DNA of 64,000 nucleotides from Paenibacillus protaetiae (lineage in GTDB: Bacteria > Bacillota > Bacilli > Paenibacillales > Paenibacillaceae): assembly GCF_004135365.1 (NCBI RefSeq), contig NZ_CP035492.1:2774001-2838000 (forward strand), written 5' to 3'. Numbering within the stretch: position 1 is the stretch's first letter; the number at the start of each line of letters is the position of its first letter. The translations under genes and the position numbers were made by a program. The notes beneath the pieces are model-generated. The model did no database searches. It was not told the DNA's origin and was given only the letters and a program-made list of their open reading frames with translations. Shown here piece by piece: positions 1 to 7,897 of the stretch.

Positions 1-499
1 TATCCCAGCCCGCAAAATTGCTGGAGCCGACATACCCGATTTTCCCCTGCGCGGCAGCGGTTTGGAAAGCGCCCCACAGTTCGCTCCACTGGACGTTGCG
101 GTCCACGTGATGCATTTGGTACAGCTCAATATGATCCGTTTGCAGCCTTTTCAGCGATGCTTCGAGATGACGGCGAATTTTATAGGCAGAAAGTCCGCCT
201 TCACGGTTTGGACCGTCATTAGCGTCATGTGTATCGCCATATACTTTGGTAGCCAGCACTGTTTTCTCCCGGCGACCATTGCCTTGCTTGAACCAGCGGC
301 CGATAATTTGCTCCGTGCGGCCGGAATTTTCGCCCCAGCCGTAAATATCGGCCGTATCGAAAAAGTTAATTCCGGCGTCCAAAGCGGCGTCCATAATGCG
401 AAACGATTCCTTCTCATCCGTGTCGACGCCAAAGTTCATCGTCCCCAGGCAAAGCCGGCTCACCTTCAAGCCGGATTGGCCCAAATAAGTATAATCCAT
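1..499 (-). CDS. aldo/keto reductase, C-terminus cut by window edge
   Basis: NADPH-dependent oxidoreductase of the aldo/keto reductase superfamily; the 166 visible residues are the N-terminal part of a TIM barrel. Seen: the opening LGQSGLKVSRLCLGTM, the FDTADIYG motif with the family's catalytic Asp48 and Tyr53, a Lys near residue 85 (ATKVYG), and the YQMHHVD motif with the active-site His near residue 130. The ATG at 499 follows AAGGAG with about 9 nt spacing; an earlier out-of-frame ATG is ignored. The rest lies left of the window. The substrate cannot be predicted. It is divergent from the glycosyltransferase gene that follows. Confidence 0.93.
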   Translation of the reverse strand, partial: MDYTYLGQSGLKVSRLCLGTMNFGVDTDEKESFRIMDAALDAGINFFDTADIYGWGENSGRTEQIIGRWFKQGNGRREKTVLATKVYGDTHDANDGPNREGGLSAYKIRRHLEASLKRLQTDHIELYQMHHVDRNVQWSELWGAFQTAAAQGKIGYVGSSNFAGWD

Positions 500-655
500 T
501 GTCCATCTCTCCTTCTCGCCCTAGTCTCACAATTGGCATGCGTAAATGGAACGCTTATCCAACACCCATTATACTAAAATCCAAAAAAAGAACACAAACG
601 GTTAATCCTCAGTTGATAAATCATTCCTAAACTTAATGCAGGAGGTGCACGCATC

Positions 656-1836
656 ATGCCGCATGACCTGATCGGTAAAAACGGCCAGCCTAAACTGCTT
701 ATTGTGTACGCCTCGTACGGCGACGGCCATCTGCAAGCCGCACGCGCGGTCCGCGATGCCCTGGAGCGGCAAAGCAGCTGCCAGGTTGTCATGCTTGACC
801 TGATGGCGGAGTCGCATCCGTGGCTGAACGAAATGACACGCATCTTTTATCAAAAAAGCTATACGCGCCTGCCCAAGCTGTACGGCTGGATGTACGGCAT
901 GACCCGGCCCATGAAGCACGATTCCATGTTCGGCACGCTGCTGCACGCTTTTGGACGCGAGAAAATACGCCGTATTCTGGAAAAGGAGCAGCCGGATGCG
1001 GTCATTCATACGTTTCCGTTCTATGCCCTGCCTTCTCTCGGCAAGCGCAGCCGTTCGCTCCGCCCGATCCCCTGCTACAGTGTCATAACCGACTTCGACC
1101 TCCACCGCAGGTGGCTCCATCCGCATATCGACCGCTATTATGTCGCCGCAGAAGATATCAAAAAAGAAATGATCCGGCTTGGCATTCCCGGACCGCGTAT
1201 CGCCGCAACCGGCATCCCGATCAAAAGCGGCTTCCGGCAGCAGGAGGTCACCCCCTTGCTGCACCGCAAATACGGCATCAATCCGGAGCTGCCTGCGGTT
1301 CTTATGCTCGCCGGCGCGCAAGGCGTAATGCCGTCCGCGCTTCGACTATGCGAGCAGCTGCTGGCCGCTTCAGGCAAGCTGCAAATGATTATGATCTGCG
1401 GGCGCAACACGGCGCTGCGCGAAGCGGCGGAAGCGCGCTTCCATGCTTCGCACCCGGACGCTGCGCGCTTCCGCGCCTTTGGTTATGTCGAACAAATCCA
1501 TGAGCTCATGTCGCTCTCCTCCTGCATCATTACAAAGCCGGGGGCATTACATTGTCCGAAGCGATTGCCGCCGGCCTGCCGATATTTACGCACCGTCCCG
1601 TCCCCGGCCAGGAACGGGGCAACGCTGAATATTTGGCCTCCAAAGGCGCGGCAACCATTACGGCAAGCGCCGGCGAGCTGGTCCGGCAAATTACAGAGCT
1701 GCTGGATGACCCGCAAAAGCTGGAGCAAGCCCGCTGGACGGTATTTCAGCTGCAGACGGCTAACGCGGCGGAACATATTGCGCATGATATTTTAAACGGC
1801 ATCTCCTACCGGGACCACCACGCCTCTACTTGGTAA
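656..1836 (+). CDS. MGDG synthase-type glycosyltransferase, frameshifted
   Basis: Resembles processive diacylglycerol glucosyltransferases and MGDG synthases (UgtP-like, GT28 fold), which transfer sugar from a UDP-sugar to membrane diacylglycerol. The N-terminus has YASYGDGHLQAARAV, the counterpart of the family's glycine-rich GxGH motif; the C-terminal nucleotide-sugar region has ITKPG followed, in another frame, by LSEAIAAGLP. The reading frame breaks at a G-run at 1540-1544: adding one G restores KPGGITLSEA and gives a protein of about 393 residues ending at 1836. As written, translation would run out of frame to 1795. It is either a recent pseudogene or a homopolymer sequencing error. The assignment to lipid glycosylation is by family resemblance. 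Confidence 0.85.
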
Positions 1837-1960
1837 CTCAGCTGCGCCAAACGGCAATATTATTCGGCTCCAAAGTTTCTGCGGCTCGAGATTCGTCCAT
1901 ACTGCTAATATCGTACCGTCTGGACATCCCGGACCAATCTGGAATAAAGGAGCCCTTCCA

Positions 1961-3124
1961 TTGGCCTCTTCAAGAACAGGATCAATTCGATCTCATATGC
2001 TGCTCATTACTGCCATTTTATTTCTTGAAAATTTTGTTCGCGGAGGCGTGCTGGTCAGCTTCCTGCCGATTTACGGCGAAAAAACGCTCGGGCTGTCGCT
2101 CGATATTATCGGAGTAGCAATTACCGCCCATTATTTAACGGATACGGCCTTAAAAATCGCCATCGGCTATTTGCTGGACCGGCTGTCCGTCCGCCTGGTC
2201 GTCCAGGCCGGCTTGCTGATCTCTTTCGCCGGCCTGTTTGCCCTACAATTCGCCACCGTGCCGTGGCTGTTTATTACGGCTTCCGCCGTCTACGGCATCG
2301 GCATATCGCCGATCTGGATTGTATGCCTGACCAGCGTAAGCGATCAAAGCAGCCGCGGCGGACAGATGGGCTACTGGTATTCCATCTGGCTGGTCGGGCT
2401 TGGCGCGGGGCCGGTCATTTGCAACGTGCTGCTGGATTACAGCTCTTCCTTCACCTATTCCCTCCTTATTGCGCTGTATTTGCTGTCCTGGATGCTGTCG
2501 CTGTTTCTGAAAAACAGGCAGGCGCCGGCCATTCGCCGCATCCCGTTCCGCAAGCAGCTGCTTGTCCTGCAGAACCGGCTGCGCAAAATGAAGCTGCTGC
2601 TGCCGGGCATGGTGCTGCAGACGATGGGGGCCAGCATGCTTGTGCCGGTGCTCCCCAAGTTTGCGGAAACCCAGCTTGGCTTTACCGGCTTGCAGTATTC
2701 GGTCCTGCTCACACTCGGCGGCATATGCGCAGTAGCAGGGCTTGTGCCGATGGGCAAGCTGTCGGACAAGCATGGCCGCAAAAAAATATTTTTGCTGCTC
2801 GGGTTCAGCTTTCTCGCCCTCTGTCTAGTGCTGCTGGCAATCAGGCCGCCGATTTGGTATTGTTTTATCATTGCGATGGCTTTAGGAATTGCCTATTCCG
2901 CCGTACTGCCCGCCTGGAACGCACTGCTTGGCACTTACGTGCCGCCGAAGCAGGAAGGGATGGGCTGGGGCATTTTGTCCACGGTTGAAGGAATCGGCGT
3001 CATGGTTGGCCCGGTGGTCGGCGGCCTTATCGGCTCTTCTTCGGGTACGCCCGCTGTCGTATGGGCAAGCGCGGCGCTCTTTGCGCTTATTGCCCTGTAT
3101 TATTTGCCCCAGAAATTAAAATAA
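1961..3124 (+). CDS. MFS transporter
   Basis: Major facilitator superfamily transporter of 387 residues with about 12 hydrophobic segments in the cytoplasmic membrane. The loop motif GKLSDKHGRKK between segments in the second half is a motif-A-like signature, and the N-terminal half has FVRGGVLVSFLPIYGEK. Start is TTG at 1961, because AAAGGAG at 1946-1952 sits 8 nt upstream. Probably a drug:H+ antiporter type, but the substrate is unknown. It follows the glycosyltransferase by about 120 bp and is followed 40 bp later by a TVP38-like gene, so these could be cotranscribed. Confidence 0.9.
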   Translation: MASSRTGSIRSHMLLITAILFLENFVRGGVLVSFLPIYGEKTLGLSLDIIGVAITAHYLTDTALKIAIGYLLDRLSVRLVVQAGLLISFAGLFALQFATVPWLFITASAVYGIGISPIWIVCLTSVSDQSSRGGQMGYWYSIWLVGLGAGPVICNVLLDYSSSFTYSLLIALYLLSWMLSLFLKNRQAPAIRRIPFRKQLLVLQNRLRKMKLLLPGMVLQTMGASMLVPVLPKFAETQLGFTGLQYSVLLTLGGICAVAGLVPMGKLSDKHGRKKIFLLLGFSFLALCLVLLAIRPPIWYCFIIAMALGIAYSAVLPAWNALLGTYVPPKQEGMGWGILSTVEGIGVMVGPVVGGLIGSSSGTPAVVWASAALFALIALYYLPQKLK

Positions 3125-3164
3125 CGGTCAGGAAGAACCTGTAACGAGGAGAACGGAGTGTATA

Positions 3165-3773
3165 ATGAGCCAGTTTCATGAATGGTTGTCCATGATTCAA
3201 AACATTGATCTGCAGCACTTGCAGCAAACACTGGAAGACTTGTCGAAGTTCGGTCCGCTTCCCGGCATCGGAATGCCGCTGCTGGAGTCGTTTCTGCCCT
3301 TTCTCCCGCTAGTCGTCATTATTGCCGCCAATGCCAATATTTACGGCCTCGGCTGGGGATTTTTATTCTCTTGGATCGGCGTTTCGGTTGGAGCAAGCCT
3401 TGTGTTTCTCATCTTCCGCAAACTCGGCAAAAATGTGAAAGGGCGCGTGCTGAAACGGTTTCCCCGCTCGGAGCGTTTCTTCAATTGGATCGAGCAGCGG
3501 GGCTTTACGCCGCTGTTTTTGCTGGCCTGCTTTCCATTCACGCCATCATCGGTTATCAATATCATTGCCGGTCTCAGCAAAATCCCGCTGCAAACGTTTC
3601 TGCTCGCTACCATTTTGGGCAAATGCGTTATGATTTTAAGCATTTCCCTGCTCAGCTTTGACATCAGCAGCTTCCGCGACGAGCCGTGGCGGATCTTCGT
3701 CACCATCGGGGTCGTTGTCGTCATGTGGTTCGGCGGCAAGCGGCTTGAATCCCGCTATCATGTAAGCAGCTGA
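3165..3773 (+). CDS. TVP38/TMEM64 (VTT/DedA-like) membrane protein
   Basis: Integral membrane protein of the SNARE-associated/VTT superfamily, 202 residues. Seen: two hydrophobic segments around an amphipathic stretch near residues 25-45 (PLPGIGMPLLESFLPFLP), a Gly-rich segment with FLIFRKLGKN, then FTPSSVINIIAGLSKIP, the core pattern of the family. Relatives act in membrane homeostasis and possibly lipid scrambling; the function here is not known. Start ATG at 3165 follows GAGGAG-type sequence. Confidence 0.88.
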   Translation: MSQFHEWLSMIQNIDLQHLQQTLEDLSKFGPLPGIGMPLLESFLPFLPLVVIIAANANIYGLGWGFLFSWIGVSVGASLVFLIFRKLGKNVKGRVLKRFPRSERFFNWIEQRGFTPLFLLACFPFTPSSVINIIAGLSKIPLQTFLLATILGKCVMILSISLLSFDISSFRDEPWRIFVTIGVVVVMWFGGKRLESRYHVSS

Positions 3774-3858
3774 CAGCTGCATGAATTAGGCAGTCATAGT
3801 TTCTGATCGCTCGTGGCAAACTTCTAACGGATCATCTGCCGAAAGGAGGATGCTTAAG

Positions 3859-4002
3859 ATGTCCGGCAAACAGCCTTCCCATTTGCAGCAAGCGGCTAGC
3901 AAAGTGCAGTCGAAAGCCGACCGCACCGGTGCAGGCAAGGAGCGGGCAAGCCAGCTCCAATCCGGCGCGGACCGGGCAGCTGTGCCCAAGCATGGTTTAT
4001 AA
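3859..4002 (+). CDS. small hydrophilic protein, 47 aa
   Basis: An unrecognised 47-residue protein, rich in Gln, Ala, Lys and Ser and lacking hydrophobic segments (MSGKQPSHLQQAASKVQS at the start). A near-perfect AAAGGAGGA at 3842-3850, 8 nt before the ATG, supports translation. The composition recalls small spore or stress proteins, but no family signature was found. The next gene begins 22 bp downstream, so the two probably form a small operon ending at the terminator at 4334-4390. Confidence 0.7.
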   Translation: MSGKQPSHLQQAASKVQSKADRTGAGKERASQLQSGADRAAVPKHGL

Positions 4003-4024
4003 CGATTAGGAAGGTGACATCAGC

Positions 4025-4330
4025 ATGAGCGATAGAGACCATAACAATCGGATTCAGCCCATTTCAGGCGAACCTGTCGAAGTTGACGGCGTCTACGCGA
4101 ATGAATGGGGGCGGGAAGAAGAGCTGAAGCGAGGGCAGGTATTCCCTGCCGACCCGATGCTCGGAACGACCGGCTGGAAGCTCGTCGAATATGATTTCGA
4201 CAACCATCACGACGGCAAAACCGATATGCGGCTGACGCCGAAAGACGACGATGACGATCCGGAAGCGCATATGCAGCATCCCCGCCGCCATGACCGCCAT
4301 AAAGGAACGGAACAGCAGGATAACCAATAA
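4025..4330 (+). CDS. small acidic hypothetical protein, 101 aa
   Basis: Unrecognised soluble protein with a structured-looking N-terminal part containing GVYANEWGREEELKRGQVFP, where Gly, Trp, Phe and Pro alternate with charged residues, and a low-complexity tail with a run of five Asp and many His, Arg and Gln. It vaguely resembles small YjzC-like proteins in its G-x-Y...G-x-x-FP spacing, but this is too weak to name it. RBS AGGAAGGTG lies 8 nt before the ATG. Second gene of the pair with the 47-aa protein. Confidence 0.75.
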   Translation: MSDRDHNNRIQPISGEPVEVDGVYANEWGREEELKRGQVFPADPMLGTTGWKLVEYDFDNHHDGKTDMRLTPKDDDDDPEAHMQHPRRHDRHKGTEQQDNQ

Positions 4331-4333
4331 ACC

Positions 4334-4390
4334 AATAAGCCAGTCGCCTTTGAAATCCGCAGCGGATAATCAAAGGCGGCTGGCTTATTT
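4334..4390. terminator. rho-independent terminator, possibly bidirectional
   Basis: Inverted repeat with arms AATAAGCCAG-CGCCTTTGA and its complement (one G-T pair), loop about 16 nt. It lies between the convergent 101-aa gene and the FUSC exporter gene. The A/T ends of the arms could serve both strands. Confidence 0.75.
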
Positions 4391-4441
4391 CATACTGCAA
4401 AAGGGCAAATCACCCCCCGCCTCAACCGGCGGCCCGCGCCG

Positions 4442-5494
4442 TTACTCGGACAGGCCGCCTGTCTCCTCTGCTTTATGGCCTGTTTCATCCAGACGGCTTA
4501 ATGCATAGTCGATTACTTTGTCGAGGCGTCTCAAATGGTACGCGTATTCAAACATGGAGGAAGCGACGAATACGAGCCGCCGGTGCGCTTCCGGATCTTC
4601 CATGAAATAACCGGCCACATCGGTAATCAGGCTGTCCTCTTCCGACATGCCGGGCACGCCGGGCTTCATTTTGCGGTCCCATTTCAGCAAAATATGCTCA
4701 TGGTATTTGGTCAGCTCCTCGATCCGGCGGTCGAACCGTTCCGCCCACTCCCCGGCCCCTTTGGACGCAAAATAATGCTCTTCGACCATTTCCAGCAAAT
4801 CCGTCCCTTTTTGCAGCGTTTTAATGGTCTGCTTCGAGACGAGCAGCTGCCTCGCCTGGCTCAGCTTCGTCTGCGGCAGCAGCTTGCGCTCCTCTTCAAA
4901 CAGCTTGAACCGGTCTTCCAGCTTCCGCAGCGTTTGATGCAGCTTTTCTTTTTCCTGGCGGTATACCTGCTCTTTCATTTCGTTTGAAATCGCGGTGCGG
5001 AGCAGCAGCGAAAGCTGGGCGAATGCGGCCCGCGCCTGCTCGGCGAACTGCCTCCTTGGCCTTGGCGGAAATACCGCCACATTAACGACAAAGGCGGCCC
5101 CGATGCCGGTCAGCACCATCAGAAAACGCTGCAGCGCAAACTCGATCCCTTGGCTGTTCGCCTCCATGACAGCGACGACCGTAACCAGCGTAACGCTGAT
5201 GGTGCTCTCCATCTTGAGCCGGATGCTTAACAAAATGACTAATATACATACAAGTCCTACTGATACCGGCGAAATGCCAAACAGCCTGACGGCTGCCAGT
5301 GCGAGTATCGCTCCGATTACATTCGTTTGCAGCTGGTCCCATACTTGCTGCCAGGAGCGGTATATGGATGGCTGAATCGTGCCAATGGCCGCTACCGCCG
5401 TAATGATCGGCGACGGGAAATTAAACCATTCGCTTAAAAAAATAGAAAGCGCCACTGCCATACCCGTCTTTAATACCCGGGCTCCGATTGTCAT
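4442..5494 (-). CDS. aromatic acid exporter family (FUSC) membrane protein
   Basis: Predicted efflux protein of the aromatic acid exporter/FUSC family, 350 residues. The N-terminal 150 residues hold five to six membrane segments (for example FNFPSPIITAVAAIGTIQPS and the following YRSWQQVWDQLQTNVIGA), ending with PPRPRRQFAEQ. The C-terminal 190 residues are a charged, helical cytoplasmic domain with coiled-coil character. This layout is typical of Firmicutes YqjA/YgaE-type proteins. Start ATG at 5494 follows AAAGGAGC by 8 nt. The substrate is not known. Confidence 0.85.
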   Translation of the reverse strand: MTIGARVLKTGMAVALSIFLSEWFNFPSPIITAVAAIGTIQPSIYRSWQQVWDQLQTNVIGAILALAAVRLFGISPVSVGLVCILVILLSIRLKMESTISVTLVTVVAVMEANSQGIEFALQRFLMVLTGIGAAFVVNVAVFPPRPRRQFAEQARAAFAQLSLLLRTAISNEMKEQVYRQEKEKLHQTLRKLEDRFKLFEEERKLLPQTKLSQARQLLVSKQTIKTLQKGTDLLEMVEEHYFASKGAGEWAERFDRRIEELTKYHEHILLKWDRKMKPGVPGMSEEDSLITDVAGYFMEDPEAHRRLVFVASSMFEYAYHLRRLDKVIDYALSRLDETGHKAEETGGLSE

Positions 5495-5751
5495 ACAAGT
5501 GCTCCTTTATTTTTACTATCCATAGAGTGCCCCGTTTTTTCCAAATGCCATCGCTGTTATTGCCGCTTGGGCCCGGAAATTCGCCCAAAGCCAGCCCGCT
5601 TCGGAAGCTGCCTGCGCAGCGTCGATGGAAAAACCGGGTAAGTCGTAGTACGTCAAAGCGCAGGATCAAGTTTCATCCGTTCGTCTGCGTGCTTTTGACT
5701 GTTCCGTCAGCTTCATCATACACAATTTTCGGTTAGACGGCTGCCTCAGGT

Positions 5752-5781
5752 TTAGGTAAGATAGGGTAAGATAGGGTAAGA
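5752..5781. repeat. 10-bp tandem repeat upstream of mscL
   Basis: Three head-to-tail copies of a 10-bp word ending in GGTAAGATAG (AGGTAAG, then ATAGGGTAAG twice), placed about 40-65 bp before the mscL start. It could be simple slippage or part of the leader; no regulator is identified. Confidence 0.6.
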
Positions 5782-5816
5782 GAATAATAGAATAGAGCAG
5801 GAAAGGAAGGATAGGA

Positions 5817-6308
5817 ATGAAAATTTTAAAAGAGTTCCGGGAATTCGCCGTTAAAGGCAACGTCATCGACCTGGCTGTCGGTGTCATTATCGGCGGCGCT
5901 TTCGGGCAAATTGTCACTTCGCTTGTTAACGACATCATTATGCCGCCGATCGGCAAGCTGCTGGGCGGCGTCAACTTTAAAGATCTGTTCATCAAGCTGT
6001 TTGAAGACCCGGACAACAAGTATTCCTCATTGGACGCCGCAACAAAAGCAGGCAAACCGGTTATCGCTTACGGCCAGTTTATTAACGTGGCGCTTAATTT
6101 TCTCATCATCGCCGCTTGCGTCTTTATGCTTGTTAAGGGCATTAATATTCTCCGGAATATGAACCGCTCCGACGAAGAGGCGGCTCCAGCAGCTCCAGCG
6201 GAAAAGGAATGCCCTTACTGCTTGTCCCATGTTCCGGTGCTCGCTACCCGCTGCAAATATTGCACGTCGGAGCTGGAAGCCGGGGAAACCGGGACCGCTC
6301 ATGCCTGA
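5817..6308 (+). CDS. mscL: large-conductance mechanosensitive channel with zinc-ribbon tail
   Basis: Homopentameric channel that releases solutes on hypo-osmotic shock. Seen: the amphipathic start MKILKEFREFAVKGNVIDLA, TM1 with GVIIGGAFGQIVTSLVNDII, the periplasmic loop, and TM2 FLIIAACVFMLVKGIN. Usual MscL proteins have about 130-150 residues; this one has 163 because a zinc-ribbon-like tail with two CPYC/CKYC pairs (residues about 138-158) follows the cytoplasmic helix. RBS GGAAAGGAAGG precedes the ATG. Its last 8 nt overlap the start of the NUDIX gene, so the two are probably translationally coupled. Confidence 0.96.
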   Translation: MKILKEFREFAVKGNVIDLAVGVIIGGAFGQIVTSLVNDIIMPPIGKLLGGVNFKDLFIKLFEDPDNKYSSLDAATKAGKPVIAYGQFINVALNFLIIAACVFMLVKGINILRNMNRSDEEAAPAAPAEKECPYCLSHVPVLATRCKYCTSELEAGETGTAHA

Positions 6309-6948
6309 GGAATTATTCGATATTTATGACGAGCAGATGAATCCGCTTGGCACGGCCACCCGCTCGGAAACCCACGCCAAGGGCTATTGGCACCGCTCCT
6401 TCCACTGCTGGCTCGCGCGCAAAGAAAAAAACCGCATCTATGTGCGGTTTCAGCAGCGGCATGCCGGGAAAGATACCTTTCCCGGCTATTACGATATTAC
6501 GGCCGCTGGCCATCTGGCTGCCGGCGAAACCGCGCGCGACGCCGTCCGGGAAATCGAAGAGGAGCTGGGCGTTGCAGTCGCCTTCGAAGAGCTGCTGCCG
6601 CTGGGCGAAGCGCGGATGGAGAAAACCGGCTCCGCCGGAGGCGTTTCTTTTATCGACCGCGAAGTAAGCGAAGTTTTCGGGTATGAATGCGATGTCCCTT
6701 TGTCCGCGCTGAAGCTCCAGCCCGAAGAAGTGGCCGCGGTTTACGAAGCCGAACTGGACGAGCTGCTTTTGCTTTTCGAAGGGAAGCTTGCTTCCGTATC
6801 CGCAAAGGGAGTCGCTCTCCAGCTAGAAAACGGGCAACCGTCCTTAGTCCCCGCAGCGGCACGCGTCTCCGCCGGCCGTTTCGTGCCGCGGGTTTCCTCT
6901 TATTACGTAAACGTTTTGACCGGCTTGCGCTCTTATCTGCTGGCTTGA
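6301..6948 (+). CDS. NUDIX hydrolase
   Basis: Hydrolase for nucleoside-diphosphate-linked or isoprenoid-like substrates, 215 residues. The NUDIX box is GHLAAGETARDAVREIEEEL followed by Gly; the gap between the first Glu and REI is one residue shorter than the textbook consensus. The N-terminal EELFDIYDEQMNPLGTATR and HRSFHCWL resemble the isopentenyl-diphosphate-isomerase-like branch. The ATG at 6301, inside the mscL end, is chosen because the protein is colinear with the family from MPEELF. The last 299 nt are overlapped by an opposite-strand gene. Confidence 0.9.
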   Translation: MPEELFDIYDEQMNPLGTATRSETHAKGYWHRSFHCWLARKEKNRIYVRFQQRHAGKDTFPGYYDITAAGHLAAGETARDAVREIEEELGVAVAFEELLPLGEARMEKTGSAGGVSFIDREVSEVFGYECDVPLSALKLQPEEVAAVYEAELDELLLLFEGKLASVSAKGVALQLENGQPSLVPAAARVSAGRFVPRVSSYYVNVLTGLRSYLLA

Positions 6949-7474
6949 CGGAGCGGTTCCCTTGCGGAGCCGCTTCATCTATTTCCGCCTCTTCATCTCT
7001 TATGCCTGTTGCCTGCTCCCAGTTGCGGTACCACTGGTCAATCAAGCCATGCCAATTGTAAAACAATGTGCTGCGCGGCGCTTCGTCCAAATCGTCAAAA
7101 TACAGCTCGCCGGACATTCTGGCGGCTACTTGATGAACACAGCTATGCAGCCCGCTTTGTTCGATGAAAGCACCCAGCTCGTCAACCGAACGGAACGAGC
7201 GCGGATCATTAATGACGCGCCATTCTGCTGCCGTATCGTAACAGGACGATCTGCGAATGGATTCCGGCACCGTCGTCCACGGCTCAACAAGGCTCATATC
7301 ATAGCCCATCTGCTCGTACCAGGCCAGCACTCTGCGGATATAGCTGCGGTGGAAAGTGAGAAACCTTTCGCCGTATCCTAACGGCGGCCGAGTCCCCGGC
7401 TCGACATGAAACGTATGATGCCAGTTGGCGTGTTCGCCCAGCAGCGACGTCGGAAAGTTAGGGATTTGCGGCAT
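6650..7474 (-). CDS. tyrosinase-like protein with abnormal C-terminal extension
   Basis: The first 175 or so residues resemble the type-3 copper domain of tyrosinases: HANWHHTFH (His15/19) and FLTFHRSYIRR (His42) for CuA, HSCVH (His110/114) and FYNWHGLIDQWYRNWEQ (His142) for CuB. Some spacing differs from true tyrosinases, so enzymatic activity is uncertain. GGAGGTGG lies just before the ATG at 7474, favouring it over an ATG 15 nt upstream. After about residue 176 the frame runs antisense through the NUDIX gene and becomes Arg/Lys-rich, which suggests the original stop was lost or that the true protein ends near 6950. Confidence 0.6.
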   Translation of the reverse strand: MPQIPNFPTSLLGEHANWHHTFHVEPGTRPPLGYGERFLTFHRSYIRRVLAWYEQMGYDMSLVEPWTTVPESIRRSSCYDTAAEWRVINDPRSFRSVDELGAFIEQSGLHSCVHQVAARMSGELYFDDLDEAPRSTLFYNWHGLIDQWYRNWEQATGIRDEEAEIDEAAPQGNRSVKPADKSASRSKRLRNKRKPAARNGRRRRVPLRGLRTVARFLAGERLPLRIRKQASLRKAKAARPVRLRKPRPLLRAGASARTKGHRIHTRKLRLLRGR

Positions 7475-7610
7475 CCTGGCCACCTCCATCGTAAGTTGGT
7501 TGTAGGTTCTATCTCACACCTGTTTGTATCCTATGAGGCGGCAGGTGCACAAGTACCATAGGCAGCAGCCTCCTTTTGGATAGCCCGTTCAACTTTTTCG
7601 AAAAAAGGGC

Positions 7611-7639
7611 TTGACTTTTATTCGGGAAAAGCGTAAATT
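7611..7639 (+). promoter_or_regulatory. sigma-A-type promoter for tRNA-Thr
   Basis: TTGACT at 7611-7616, a 17-nt spacer, and TAAATT at 7634-7639, ending 32 nt before the tRNA. Confidence 0.7.
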
Positions 7640-7671
7640 ATTAAATGTCCTTCTTAAAATTTCATTCAAAC

Positions 7672-7743
7672 GCTGATGTAGCTCAGGGGTAGAGCAACGC
7701 ACTCGTAATGCGTAGGCCGGGGGTTCAATTCCCTTCATCAGCA
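7672..7743 (+). tRNA. tRNA-Thr (anticodon CGU)
   Basis: Cloverleaf with acceptor arms GCTGATG and CATCAGC, D-arm containing AGCTCAGGGGTAGAGC, anticodon stem ACGCA/TGCGT around loop CTCGTAA (anticodon CGT, reading ACG), and T-arm GGGGGTTCAATTCCC. Discriminator base A; the CCA end is not encoded. It stands alone, with its own promoter and terminator. Confidence 0.96.
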
Positions 7744-7750
7744 TCGAAGT

Positions 7751-7784
7751 AAACAAGACCTTTGCTTATGCAAAGGTCTTGTTT
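7751..7784 (+). terminator. terminator after tRNA-Thr
   Basis: Perfect 15-bp stem AAACAAGACCTTTGC with its complement around a TTAT loop, starting 8 nt after the tRNA. Confidence 0.9.
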
Positions 7785-7897
7785 CGTTATATCGGCTTGC
7801 AAGCTCGCCGCCCGGTAGGCCATTGCCCGGCAGGCGGCTGTGTTTGCTTCCGCAGGCAGCCGAGCGCCGGCGGCCGCATGCCGGATCCCGCATGCGG

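Noticed and set aside
602-1321. Long minus-strand frame opposite the glycosyltransferase
   Set aside because: It is antisense to a clearly recognised protein and has no independent RBS or family match.
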